A stretch of DNA of 64,000 nt from positions 310,001 through 374,000 of the forward strand of contig JALJCS010000053.1 of NCBI GenBank assembly GCA_023055355.1. Direction: 5' to 3'. The position numbers and the translations under genes were made by a program. Shown here in pieces: positions 22,455 through 34,309 of the stretch. Below the pieces are notes generated by a model. The model was given only the letters and a program-made list of their open reading frames with translations. It made no database searches and was not told where the DNA came from. How positions within the stretch are numbered: the first letter of the stretch is position 1; every line of letters begins with the position of its first letter. The DNA is from Agelaius tricolor (lineage: Eukaryota > Chordata > Aves > Passeriformes > Icteridae).

Positions 22455-25400
22455 ACCTCCTACCAGGATGAATGAATTCACTTTGCTGCAGAGTTGCTTT
22501 GTGGGCTTATCACCCAAAGACCTGCCAAATACTCCTTCATTTGCTCCAACAAGTTTCCTCCTTTTCTCTCACCACAGCAGGAGGTTGCTTCTCCTTTTCC
22601 TCTCTCCCGAGCACTCCAAACCCTTAGTGCTGGGCTGAAACTATAAACTTAGGTCTGAGGCTGATTTATCTATCGGAGTGTTGCCAGTCATGCAGAACAG
22701 GATGCTGCTCTTGTCCAGACTGCTAAAAGATTTTGCTGCTGCACAGAAACCAGAATGATTCAGGATGAAATGGGGCAGCATTTAAACTTGTGAGCAGCAC
22801 ATGACAGAAGTAAACAGCAACAGGCGTCTGATTCGTCACAGCTCTTTTCTAGATACCTTCTGCTACTTTGCAGAGGGAAATGATTCCCAGCAGATTTCAC
22901 AGCACAGCTCAGTAGCCAAGAGCTGCATTCCAGCCCCAGAGGGGGGCTGCTGCAGCCCTCCAGATCCATGAATCCAGGCACAAATGCTCACTCGTGGAGA
23001 GGGGGCAACATGCAAAAGGAGGCTGAGTACAAGGACATGACACCTGCCAGGTGCTTGTCTCACATTGCCTGTTACTTGGGGAAGATTTGGGGCTTTTGTA
23101 CCACCTTCCCTTTCAAAAATCTCAGAGGGACTATATGACATTAGGGTAATTTAGTCCCCTTGATGATGGGAGTACGGCATGAAGATGAAAAACACAGCCC
23201 ATGGTGTGTCTATGGCTCCCACTGGTGCATGGCCAATTCCTTTCAGTGACTCATGGCCTTCCTCTTCCTGCTGTGACCTGGTCAGAAGGTGAATCACCAA
23301 AATGATGGGAGGGGGAAAAAATAAAATCATTGCTCATCATAGGTTTGGCTGCTGCTTTTCGAGAGGCAGCCTCCTCCTCCTCTTGTGGAGGTCCGGGAGT
23401 GAAGACTATGGTTGATTTCAAGTCCTGGAGAGTAACAAGACAAATTCCAGGGATTTCCACAGAGAATAAAATGGTTCCTTGTGAGATTTAAACCTCAAGG
23501 CTGCAGTGCTTGTACAAGCCTGTCAGGGAATCCTGCCTCAGCATGGCTCTGCTGTTGATGGCAGTGTTTGTACTGGGAGACCAAACTGGAGAGTCCAAGC
23601 CAGGATGACAATGGCAGGGAACAAAGCAGCAACAGCGGATAGTTCAGCCACTTCTGATCCTTGTTCCCATTGTTGCTGCCATACCAAATGTACCCTCTTA
23701 GTCAACCAAGCCCTGGAAGAATGGCAGGGGCAGAGCCCTCAGAGGGGAAGAGCAGAAGGGCAAGAGTTAATGTTTGACAGTGCCTGAAGGCACTCTGGTT
23801 TTGCTGTTATCCCAGGACACGACAGGAGGAAAAGAGAAGAGGAAAAACCCTGCCAATGTTGCATCACGGGCAAAGCAAAAGCTGGCTCCTCTGCCAGGTT
23901 TGATAAACAGAGCTGATGGATGCCCTCCACTTGTTCCTCACCCATATGAAAATCCCTTTCCCTCCCTTGTCTGTCAGTCCCTATCCCATTCCCTGCCTCT
24001 TTCAGAGCTGGTGAGTCACTGTGCTCTTCACAGCAGGTTTAGTTTTTTGGCAGACAGTGCCACTCACTCACCAGAGGTTTCTCAGGCAAGAGCATCATCT
24101 CATCAGCCTGTTTGCCTCTCTCCCCCTTTCATCTGTTGTTTGCTTTCCATTCATACACAGAGAGCTCACCCCCCTTGCCAGACCATTTGCATGCTTTGTA
24201 AGAGGTGACGGTGATGCAAATGTCAGGAAGTGCATTTTGTCTATTATTTGTGCAACACAATTTTCTACCTCCGGGTTATTTACCTTGTATTTAGTTCTTC
24301 CCTCGCTCGGACCTTGGCCCAGAAATAAACTCGAAAAGAAAATCTAAGTTTAAGGGCTGCAGGTGTGCCCTGTGAGTGGCTGGGGCAGAAAAAAGGGCTG
24401 GGCTGGTCTGGATCTTTCTGTGCCACCAGCCCATTACAGCAATTTTGGACAAACCCCTCTGTCCCCAGGAGGTGGTGGAGGGGATTTGTGTTTGCACAGC
24501 TGCACGCAGAGCTGTCGTCTGCTCTCATCAGGAAAGCACTTGTTCCACAGTGCAAGAGATTTTCCTGCCTCTTGGTGAAGGATTCCCTCTCAGGGTGCCC
24601 CTGCAGGAGACAGGCAAACCCCCTGCAGCACCTTCGTAGGCTTGAGTGCCCATCAGAAAGGACAGTTTCCAGAAGGGATTCAGGGAATTCCTTACCTAAT
24701 CATTACAGGTCACAGCTGAGGCTGAGGATGCTGCTGGAACCTGTTATGGAAACAATCAGCACAGCTCCAGTGTTCTAGAGAAAGCTGAGCGAACAGGAAA
24801 AATGCAGCAGTCATCTGAATGGGCAGGTAAATCCCCACTAAAAGATGATATATTCAAAGCCCAGTTGTTGTAAATGACATTTATTGGTCATATATTAGCC
24901 CTTATTAAACCATGGGATTTATTAAATGGGATTACAATCCCCTTATTAAATGGGATTACAATGTGGAATATGGCTGAACTGAATGCAGTTTTGGCTTGCA
25001 ATACCCACTAGCAGAGAACCCTGTAAGTCATCAAACAAAATAAGCCTTGCAACCCCCTGCCACATCACTGAAATCACAGAAGCCCTCAGTGAGTGGTCTA
25101 GAAACCAACTCATCCAAGATCTTCACTGAAGAAATCTACAAACAAGTAGCAAATTTGGTAAATTTACCAAATTAAAATTTGCTGATCATCTCAAGAAACT
25201 TTAGAAATGAAGATGAAGATATGTAAGCAGATTAAAAGATAAAATTAACTACACCAGTCTGAAAACTGTGCCTGTCAATTAGCCACAATGCTTTGGTGAC
25301 AGGGCAGGAGAAAATTATCACATTGGGGGAAGAAGTTACAAACCTTGAGATACAGGTCCAGACTTAAAATTAATTTGCAGTGTAATTTCCAGTCCTCGTT

Positions 25401-25553
25401 GATTATATTTCATTTCTAATTAACTACATGAGGGCCCACAGTTACTAAAACCTGGATTTAAAGACCTGCTTTCCTTCAGGAAGAGCTCCATCATTCCCAT
25501 TGCTACAGTGGGAACTAAATCTTCATTCACCATAAACTTGCCTCATCCTTCAG
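22455..25553. other. Unique noncoding sequence
   Basis: No gene is seen in this 3.1 kb. A 24-bp direct repeat of TTATTAAATGGGATTACAAT with a CCCC spacer occupies 24919-24962. The block 22655-22800 has a unique, moderately CpG-containing character and could be conserved. The overlapping frames at 24.0-24.8 kb are chance. Confidence 0.42.
24919..24962. repeat. Two-copy 24-bp tandem repeat
   Basis: The 20-base word TTATTAAATGGGATTACAAT occurs at 24919-24938 and 24943-24962 with CCCC between the copies. Confidence 0.9.
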
Positions 25554-25711
25554 CACAAAAAAACCAAACAAAACCAAACTGAACCAAAAAAAACAAAACC
25601 AAAAAAAAAAAAAACCAACCAAACAAAAAAAAAACACTACCATAAAAACCCCTAAAATGACCAAACAAAAAACAAAAACAAAAACAAAAAACCAAAACCA
25701 AAAAAACCACT
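25554..25711. repeat. A/C-rich low-complexity tract
   Basis: About 158 bp are almost entirely A and C on the plus strand, with CAAAA and CCAAAA words like those at 20392-20850. Confidence 0.9.
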
Positions 25712-26390
25712 CAAGGTATAAAATGAGGAACTGCCATGACCTACAGAGCAATGAATGGTGTTAAGATCTTAACCCAAGAATAATTTTTATGTGGGAGAGC
25801 ATGAAATGCAATTTTATCTCCCAAACCAAATGAATATGCCAAGACTTTCAATAATGTGGGCCAGAGGGATTTTTGCATAGACCGAATTCTAAACTGAATT
25901 TTCATCTTCTTTAACCTTTTTTTTTTCCTGAGCACATATTGACTTTGACTGCTATAGAGTACCACCCTGATGATAATAATGACTTATATGGAATTTTTGC
26001 CAAAAATTGCAATGCAACCATCCTAAAACACTTCATAGATCCAGCAGAGAGATATGCAAGCCACGTGCAGGGATCACATTGCATCATTCACCAGGGCACA
26101 GCAACCATCTCTGTGATGATGGAGGGCAACAGTTTGAACAATGCACACTAGCATTACCCAACAGCTCAGAGAAGGAAGTGAAAACTTAATGATTGCATCT
26201 AATTGAAACTGCAGGAAGAATTTTTGAGCAACAGAATTCAATTACTCAACCTGGAACTTGATCAGAAGCTAAAAAGAATGTGCTACCTGCTACACAAGCA
26301 TTCCAAATTTGGGCTGTCCTAAAGTAGAAAATATCAAGGATAATCTCACAAACTTAATGGGAGCTATGATTTTGTTTATTTGTGATTTTG
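25712..26390. other. Unique AT-rich sequence
   Basis: This spacer lies between an A/C tract and a T/G tract. I see no gene or recognised repeat in it. Confidence 0.42.
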
Positions 26391-26562
26391 TTTATTTTTG
26401 TTTTCTTTCTTGGTTTTGGGGTTTTTTAAATTATTTTTGGGGTTTTTTTTTGGTTTTGGTGGGTTTTTGGGGTTTTTTTGGGGGGTTTTTTTGAGGGGGT
26501 TGGTATTTTGGGGGTTTTTTGGTTTTTGGTGGAGTTTTTTTGTTTGTTTTGTTTTGGTTTTA
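26391..26562. repeat. T/G-rich tract with G-quadruplex potential
   Basis: This is the opposite-strand counterpart of the A/C tracts, almost only T and G on plus. From 26461 to 26514 it has five G runs of 3 to 6 bases separated by spacers of about 5 to 11 bases. The first four runs meet a loose G-quadruplex pattern on the plus strand, though one or more loops exceed 7 bases. Confidence 0.88.
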
Positions 26563-28150
26563 TTCCTTTTTATTTTCTGTTAAGCCCACACCGCCCCACA
26601 AAGATATCAGGGTACATACAACAGAAATGTTTGGGGACTCCGGAGAATTTTTTTGGTTGATACCAAAGCCTTTCTGGTGATGGGTGAAGCTGAGAAGGCT
26701 GCCTGGCTGATGGAGGACAGGGATGAACAAATCCTGACAGGGAATGGAGTTTTTATGACAAGAAATCACACAGTGATGAGTCTGTGCTATATGTGGACCT
26801 ATAAACTCTCCTTGGCTGAATATCCAACCCTTCACAACCTCTGGCTGTTCCTGAAAGACAACTTCCGTGCTAAAAATGCAAGCATGGTTTGTTGGGTTTT
26901 TTTTTTGTGGAAGAAAGCTCCTCCAGACTGGGAGAATGCAGGGCACAGCCTGGAGGAGGAGTGTCTATCAGATTGTTGTCCAAACCACTTTTTTTTTTTT
27001 TTTTTTTCTGGAAAATCCTGAGAAGAGGCTGTTAAGCCATTCAGGTTTAAAATAAGCAAGGCGGGTTCAGCTGAGACAGCTCACCCACAGCAGTCAAAGG
27101 TCAGGAAAGACATTTCAGAGTCAGGTATAAGAACTGAGAACCCAGAGTTCACAGGGGGATAGGAGGAAAAATTACTCCTATTTTTTAAAAACCTGAGCCT
27201 GCATCTTCAGCAGAAGTTTATGGAGCTGATTGTGGTCACTGATCAAGACTACACAGCCCAACACTGGGGGAGGAAAGAGAGCCAAAGGAAAATGGAAACT
27301 TTATGTGTCTTGCACAGGCATTAACACGCAGTACACATAAACTGCAGGAGCCTTTTCCATTTATAGGAGGAATTTCTCTGAAGGTTTTACCAGCAGTTGC
27401 TCGCAAAATATTTATAGAAACACTATGGCCAAGGACACTTCCTTATCACATCACGAGTGGCCTCCCGAAACACCTCAGCGTTTGCCTTTTCCTTGCTGTA
27501 ACTGACTGGTGACCACTCCTTTGCAGTGCCACAAGCTGCTGCAGCCACTCCTGCAGTCACCAGCTGTGCCTGCCTGGCTGCAGCTGCCTGCAGGTCTGGC
27601 TGCAAATGAGAAAGCACCAATGGTTTTGTTGGCTGAGCACCACATCCAGCCCCAGAGCAGAGGGCTCGCCCTGTCCCACGTGCTGTGGTCAGTTATCTGC
27701 CCACAGCAGAGGGTTGTGCAACAGGCACATCTGCACATGGGCTTCCCAGAAACCAAGTCACAAGTTTCATTTCCATTGCCCAGAGAGAGGAGCCTTTCTC
27801 CTTTTTCAACTAATTTTTCTTTCTCCCTCCGCGCCGGGGTTATCCAGCACGGAGGAAGAAACAAAAATTATCTTCTGAAGGCCAGAGAGTGATGGGGAGC
27901 TGGTTTGCTGCTCCTCCAGAGGCCAGGCAGGCTGCCCACCCTCAGAAGAGGGTGAAGGGGACATTGGCACTTGTAATCCTGCAGGCTTTCCTGCCCTGCC
28001 TCCTCCTTTCTCCACGGGGATGCAGGATATCCAAGGACAGCAGGGTTGTTGCTTTCTGCTAAACAAAGTGTTCTTCCAACAGGGGAATGACAAAGCAGGA
28101 CCTGAAAGACAAAGAGCTCCATCTTCCCTTCTCCTTCACTCCTTCCCCAG
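26563..28150. other. Unique noncoding sequence
   Basis: No gene is supported. Opposed frames overlap at 26653-27021 and 26560-26946, and at 27509-27892 and 27475-27864, which indicates chance frames. A T18 run lies near 26990-27007. Confidence 0.42.
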
Positions 28151-28498
28151 CCTTTGAGGAATGACTGAGGGAGCTGGGGGTGTTCAGCCTGGAGAAAAGG
28201 AGACTCAGGGGTGACTTTATCACTCTACAGCTCCCTGAAAGGAGGTTGTGGTCAGGTGGGGTTGGGCTCTTTATCCAGGTAGCAACTGAGAATGAGAGGA
28301 CACAGTCTCAAGGGAAATTTAGGCTGGATGTTAGGGAAAAGTTTTTTACAGAAAGGGTGATAAAGTTCTGGAATGGCTGCCCAGGGAGGTGGTGGAGTCC
28401 CCATCCCTGGGTGTGTTTAACAAAGCCTGGATGTGGCACTGGGTGCCAGGGTTTAGTTGAGGTGTTGGGGCTGGGTTGGACTTGATGATCTTGAAGAG
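28151..28498 (+). mobile_element. CR1 LINE 3' fragment, plus strand
   Basis: The segment follows the avian CR1 3' region in order: GGGAGCTGGGGGTGTTCAGC near 28170, CCTGAAAGGAGGTTGTGG near 28233, a central TTTAGGCTGGATGTTAGG near 28318, CTGCCCAGGGAGGTGGTGGA near 28377 and GGGTTGGACTTGATGATC near 28473. It is truncated at its 5' end and also lacks the last few dozen bases, including the octamer tail. The 101-codon frame across it is a translation of noncoding CR1 sequence. Confidence 0.92.
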
Positions 28499-30300
28499 AG
28501 ATGGTGGCCCAGAATGTATCCAGCCCTGATTTGTTTTGGTTCATCAGCTGGGGCATTTGTTTGGAGCCAAGACCACTGTGTCCGGGTGGAATCCATCACC
28601 CCCAGCAGCCTCACCTGGAGGCACCTGCTGTCTTTGGGAGGGGCAGCCCTGGTGGTTTTCTCTTCTTGGTCCCTCAGCATCCTGCAGTGTTTACAGACCA
28701 TCCTCTGGCCATTGAGCAGCTGCTCCTTTCCTGGGCATTGTGAAATCTGCTCCTTGCCACAGGGAATAGTCAGTGCTGGTTGTGGAAGCTCCAGTGTGGA
28801 GCTGCCAGCTCTTCCAGCCTTTTGTCACAAACTTTATTATATCTGATATTTTGCTTAAAGTTCCAGTTCCTGTCAGCTAGAAGTTACAAAACAATATCAG
28901 AGGCTTTTTGGTTGGGTTGTTTTTTTGGGTTTTTTTTTTAATTTCAATATGAAATTATTCTTTTTTCTCTCCGAGTTGCAGAGAAAAGCCTGAAAACATG
29001 GCCCAGGGCTCCAGAACCAGACAAACAAATAGAACTTCTTATTTATACTGTATTTGCATGTCATTTGTAAGACAGCCTCACCAGCATTTCAAGACTGGCA
29101 GCACCACAGAGTTTTCATCTGTGGCTGGGAAGCACAAAGGCCAACTCTCCAATAAGATTACAGCCCTGGTGGTTTCTCAAGGTCATATTCTGGATGACCC
29201 AAACATACTTATTAAATTACCCTGCTTAGAAAATTATTTTTTTCTTTTTTCTTTTTTCTTTTTTTTCCAAATTCAAATGGATGCCTGAAGAAGCATGTGG
29301 TTATGAGCAGGTCACTGTTCCTGGCTTGCTGGTGACCCCAGAAAAGCTCCATGCAGGCAATGGTCCACACAGGGGAAGCCCATTGTCAGTTTCACAAACA
29401 GAAATGTCATTTTCTAGAAGCAGGTCCTGGTTTCCACCACGCCAACCCCACAAGGTGAGTTTGGACCACAAATTTGGCTTGACTCCTTGCAGGTGTACCT
29501 GTCCATGCCCTCACACGTTGCCATGTCACAGCAACTGCACCAGAATGTCCCATTTCCAAGTGCAGTCTGGAAATTTGAGGGAGACAGAAGAGGTAACACC
29601 ATGTTTGTGCCACTGTTCCAGGCACAGAGAGTCCTGTTAGTGCTGGATATATTTATAAAGCCAGTGGTTGCCAAAATCTGAGGGTTCAAGTATTCAATGG
29701 AAATGAGCAGGTCTGCTCTCCAGCCTCGAGAACAGTTGGCACCATTTAATCACGCACACATTACTGGCTCCTCTTCTGATCCAGGCTGCCTGGCAGTTGA
29801 GTTCTGTGGCCTGCAGCAAGCCCAGAAATGGTTCAGAGCTCATCAGCTTGGGGCAGGGACAGCCACAGCAGCTTCACAGCACGGGTAACAGAGCTCTTGT
29901 GTGAGGCCTGCCACCCTTCCCTTTGCTTCCAGAAGTGCGGCCTGGAAAATCATCTCACTGCCAGGAGCAGGGTCCCTGCAGCCACATGCACCTCAGGGCA
30001 CTTTGTGTTCAGTTGGTTTTTGTGGGGAACTTTTAGTTCTGGTCCACTTGGGTGCCCATGGATCTGTTAGGAAGCTCTCCTTCCACATCCCCTCCTCAGG
30101 TTTCTTGAAAGGGAAACGCCCAGGACAAGACCATGGTGACTTTCAGGGGACACAGGGGACACTCCTGCAGTGTGGACAGGGTACCCACTGCAGAGAGGGC
30201 AAACATTCCTGAAGAAATTAAGAGAGAGAGAGAGTTAGTAGCCTGTTCTCCATGTCTGTGGCAAGCTGTCTAAGAACCCATGGTTTAAATTTTAAATTTA
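28499..30300. other. Unique noncoding sequence
   Basis: No gene is seen. A TTTTTTC-type pyrimidine tract lies at about 29237-29268 and a T/G run at about 28910-28940. An (AG)7 run is at 30221-30234. Frames at 29.3-29.7 kb overlap on both strands. Confidence 0.42.
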
Positions 30301-30364
30301 GGGGTTGGACTGGATGACCTCAGAGGTCTTTTTCAACCCAGTTAACTCTGTGATTCCATGATTT
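30301..30364 (+). mobile_element. CR1 LINE 3' terminus, plus strand
   Basis: Only the last 60-odd bases of a CR1 remain: GGGGTTGGACTGGATGACCT, then a GAGGTCTTTTTCAACCC block and the octamer-like tail CTCTGTGATTCCATGATT. This extreme 5' truncation is common for CR1. A perfect hairpin begins at its last bases. Confidence 0.88.
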
Positions 30365-30388
30365 TAGTGAGGCAGAAGCCTCACTAAA
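30363..30388. repeat. Perfect 11-bp inverted repeat at CR1 end
   Basis: Arms TTTAGTGAGGC (30363-30373) and GCCTCACTAAA (30378-30388) flank a 4-base AGAA loop. The left arm begins in the last bases of the CR1 tail. Confidence 0.92.
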
Positions 30389-31499
30389 GGATCTTTCTGT
30401 GGTGAGGGTACTCTCTTAGTGCAGAAGATCATCAGGAACATCCACCCATGGCAGGCGCCAAGAGCAGGTCAGAAAAACATCTCTGCAGGAACGGCACAGA
30501 GACCTAATCCTGCCACAACAGCGCTTGGAAAATGGTGCTACAGCACCCAGCTGTCGTGATCCACATCCAGCTGCTCCACGAGTCCTGCTGCAGCCAGGAA
30601 CCTCCTCCTAGGAACTCACATCCTGCAGAAAATCAGCCAGAATGCCCTCCTGCCTTTGAGAGATCCAGAACTTCTGTGGGCATGAGGAGACAGCTTGGAA
30701 GGAAACAAAACCCATGGAAACAAAATTCTGCCTCTCCAGAGCAAAAACAGGGCTTTGCCATGCCACGTCACACAAGTATTCATCAATCAATTTTGTTTCT
30801 AAAGCTCTTGATCTCGCATGTCCCTAATGAGCTGGAGTCTAGGTGGGAGGTCTGAGAGCCACACTCGATTCAAAAGAGCAGAGAAAGCACATTAATGACC
30901 ATGATTCCAGCACTGGTTTTAATAAAGCATCAGGTATATTGGAAAGAAATTCTCCGGTCTTACCTGCCAAAAGTATGTAGAAATTACAAAATATTAAATA
31001 TCTTTTATATATTAATTACAAAGAAAAAAAAAGCAGCCTCTCCAACTACAATCCATTAAGAGAAACAAGAATCTGAGCTGTCAAATAAGAAAGGGGAGGT
31101 TTGGACAAAAATAAACAATGACTGGCATTTGGGGAACTTAAACTGCATCAGAAGAAGAAGAAAAAAAAAACCCTCCTCATTTGCTCTGGCTTCAAATTTT
31201 TTCCATATTTTTGTAATTAGCCATTATTAAAGTACTACTGTTCCAGGGCTGGGTGATGAAAGGCTGAGATATGATTCAGCCCCCTACGTTACATAAACAA
31301 ACCCGGGTCGTTATGACATCCACTGAGGTTTTGTTTCTCTTTTTCGCCCCTCATTCTGTGGAGCCCTTCACGGTACCACACTGCTGGCCAGGCTGTGGAA
31401 GCTCCTCCAGGTGCTCAGGTGCAGCTTCAGGCCAGGTTTTGGGTGGATGATGTGACAGCACAAGCCTGCAGCCAGCTGTCCCCTTCCAGGCTCAGCCTC
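30389..31499. other. Unique noncoding sequence
   Basis: No gene is seen. A run of CTCC and AGCC words around 31390-31500 and an A-rich run near 31023-31032 are the only low-complexity features. Confidence 0.42.
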
Positions 31500-31740
31500 C
31501 CCCTGAGCGGGCCAGGGTGAAAGTGGAATTTAGGGGCCATTTAAAACCTGGTTTTGAGCAGCAGACCAGGAAGTGCCAGTTTAAAGTTAGCCCTGACCCA
31601 TTAATCAGCACTGGAGACAATGACGCCGCTGTGACCGGATGGGCTGACTTACGATTAGCTCAGATTTATCTGAGATATAACAAAAGGGTGTTCTGCTGGT
31701 TTAAAGAGCCTCTTTCCCTTTTCCTCTGGCGAAATCAAGA
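31500..31740. promoter_or_regulatory. Candidate regulatory block (homeodomain, GATA)
   Basis: This unique block has ATTAATCA (31600-31607), CGATTAGC (31652-31659) and a close pair of GATA cores in opposite orientation (TTATC at 31666-31670, GATA at 31674-31677), with CpGs in TGACGCCGCTG at 31620. The density of typical developmental motifs is higher than in the flanks. This is motif reading only, without conservation data. Confidence 0.3.
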
Positions 31741-33097
31741 CATTGTTTAGAAAGCCAGAGAGAAGGTTGTTCAAAAAATTCTGAGGTCACTTCCAGGGAT
31801 AAATTTAGTAGGGGGTATGACAAAACGAGGTCCAAAAATTTGGCCTCTTCCATTGTGGAAAAGTCTGGTATTTTAGACACAAATCAAAGCCAGCTGAAAT
31901 CGATAGGAGGGCAACCACTGAACTGAGTGAGGCTTGTTTGGGACATCCTGGTGGCATTGGTGCTGGTTTTAGGGCAGAAAAGTCCCCTAGACCCTCCAAA
32001 AATGGACATTTGAGTGTTAACTCACAGGTCTGGTACTACATAAAGCAGTCCCCACCCAATGAGGAATGTGAAAAGTGAGAAATGCATATAAAACATGCCT
32101 CCAAAGCCACCAGGATATTTCATGTGACTGTAAGAGTGACATTTCCACCCTGGTGGCTTCCCACAGCAGCCTGGCATGAGGAGCCATGCAGGGAAGGAGG
32201 AAGGCAGCATTCCTGATAGTGGGACATTCAGTCAGTCTATTCCTGACATCTCTGAACACAAAATCAGACCAGCAACACTTCCTCTGAAAAACAGAGCTCA
32301 CCATGGAAGTGCAGAAGCTCCACCACGTCACAAAGTGGGTCCTCTATGCAGTGATATTGTGGTGTAAGAAATTTTCCGCTCCTCTGATTATTATATTTTA
32401 ATTATTAAATTTATTGCAATAATAACAAAAGAGGGGTAACACTGATAAAAAATAAGTTCAAAAAACTCAACTAATGTAACAACAGCATAAAAATGGTCAT
32501 TTGGCTGCCTGAAGTTTTTATATATATATTTAACCACATTAAGGGATTCACTTTTTATTTTAATTGAGTGGCCTGCCCATGGCAGGAGTGGTTGTTGGCA
32601 GCCTATAAGATAGCATCAAAAGATGTTTAATTCCATGCCACTCTCAGTTTGCAGGAACAATCTTCTGCAGCCTTCTGGCAGTTATTACTTCCAGGCCCTT
32701 GAAATGTTCTCAGAGCAGCAACAACAACAACAACAACAAAAAAGCCTAAAAGCTCTTTCTGACTGCAAGATGTTGAACCTTTGGTAGATCTTTTGGAGGC
32801 ACTGAGTGTCAGAGTGGGTGCCCTTGTGCAAGGTCAGGAGGGAACAACAGAATGCAGATAAGTCCCACGTAAGCCAGGCTCTCCAGCCTGCAGAATGGGA
32901 TGTGGCTCTCAGACTGCCTCAGACTGTGGGTGGGCCACGCTGCCCTCTGGAAGTGTCAAAATCTCTCCCTGGATGACAAATGGAGCAGAGCCCGGCACTG
33001 AGCTGTTCTTTGAAATATCTGACTTTTGAGTTAGTTGAACTTGGAACAGCCCTCGCACGATTCCTTTTCCAGCGTCAGCTCCACAGTCTGTATTGAC
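31741..33097. other. Unique noncoding sequence
   Basis: No gene is seen. A (CAA)7 run lies at 32718-32740. AT-rich DNA at 32380-32560 includes a minus-strand AATAAA (TTTATT near 32409-32414), which is about 690 bp downstream of the small frame at 33098-33294 in its own sense. Confidence 0.42.
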
Positions 33098-33294
33098 TTT
33101 CAGGCAGCAGACTCCTGACTTCTAAACAACATTTCACTCTTCCTCCTGAGGGCTTCAATTCGTCTCTTGTTGGCAGCAGTGATCCTCTTTGGCTCTCTGG
33201 CAGCTGCCCCAATCACTGAGGGAACTGCAGAGGTTGCAGCAGGACCTAAGCAGCGACAGCTTCCTGTGACCATCCTGCGGTATTGAATTTTCAC
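33098..33294 (-). other. Short coding-like frame, possible exon or relic
   Basis: I do not recognise this 64-codon minus-strand frame. Its C-terminal half is basic and predicted helical, with KRITAANKRRIEALRRKSE near residues 36-54 and a stop 10 residues further on. The upstream half is rich in Ala, Gly and Val. An acceptor-like TGCTTAG lies at 33246-33252 on the minus strand, so residues from about GPAATS onward could be a terminal exon. A minus-strand AATAAA lies about 690 bp downstream. It could equally be a decayed retrocopy or chance. The sequence reads more like protein than most frames here, but no family can be named. Confidence that it is coding is low. Confidence 0.2.
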
Positions 33295-33686
33295 TCAGAA
33301 TTAAGCCAATTCTAGATGGAAATACACTTCTCAGCCTTCATCCTTGCCCTCTCATCATCAACATCGGCCTCTTCCAGACATGCTGCCCAGTTTGACCCAC
33401 GCTGGTTTTGTCACCTTCTCACAGCAGCGTTAGGAATTCTCGCAGTTTCAGGCAGATGGAAGAACAGATGAGCTGCGGGGTTGTTTGAAGCACATTAGTG
33501 TTTGCCTGCTGACACAGCACAGCTGGATGCAGAAAAGTGATCAGAAGGTGCGGGAAACAGCAAAACTTCAGTTTTCCAGCAAACAGACCGAGGCAAGCAA
33601 CAGCCAGGTGAAAAGCAGCTTGTTCTGGTCTTTGTTTGGAACCTGATTTTCTGCCAACAGTGATGCAGAACACCAGGCCAGCAGCA

Positions 33687-34198
33687 CCCAAAGGGCAACT
33701 CCCTCTCTGGACAACACTGAGGGAAGAAAAAACAGGGTCACCTAGGGCAGGGAATCCCAGTTTGCAGCTGGAAGACCTGCACAAAGCCCCAAGGCTCCAG
33801 CTCTGCCCATGCAGTGTAGGTTCTCCCATCTTGGTTCCAGCTCAATTTTGGCAAGTCCAGTCTTGACTGTACCTCTGTTTCTCACACTTCCAGAAAGGCA
33901 GTGGTTCCACAGACCTGCACCTCAGGAGGAGAACCCCAGTGGTCAGCAGCTTCCAAAGGGCAACTCCCTCTCTGGAAAACACTGAGGGAACAAAAACAGG
34001 GTCACCTAGGGCAGGGAATCCCAGTTTGCAGCTGGAAAATCTACACAAACCCCCAAGGCCCCAGCGTAGGTTCTCCCGCCTTGGTTCCAGCTCAATTTTG
34101 GCAAATCCAGTCCTGCTGGATTTGTTTGTCACACTTCCAGAAAGGCAGTGGTTCCACAGACTTGGAGCTCAGGAGGAGAACCCCAGTGGTCAGCACTT
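33687..34198. repeat. Two-copy tandem duplication, about 250 bp
   Basis: Unit A (33687-33951) and unit B (33952-34198) align along their whole length. Shared blocks include AAAGGGCAACTCCCTCTCTG, GTCACCTAGGGCAGGGAATC, TGGTTCCAGCTCAATTTTGG and AGAAAGGCAGTGGTTCCACA. Offset between the copies falls from 265 to 247 bases because of small deletions in B. The same translated words in overlapping minus-strand frames follow from the duplication and do not indicate a gene. Confidence 0.92.
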
Positions 34199-34309
34199 CC
34201 TAGGAAGATGGGACACCCAGATGGGATCCAGAGGAAGATCTCCCCCACATCATCCCCTGTTAGGGATGCCATGACCATGCCATGACCTCCCCTCTGTGTC
34301 TGCAGCTGC

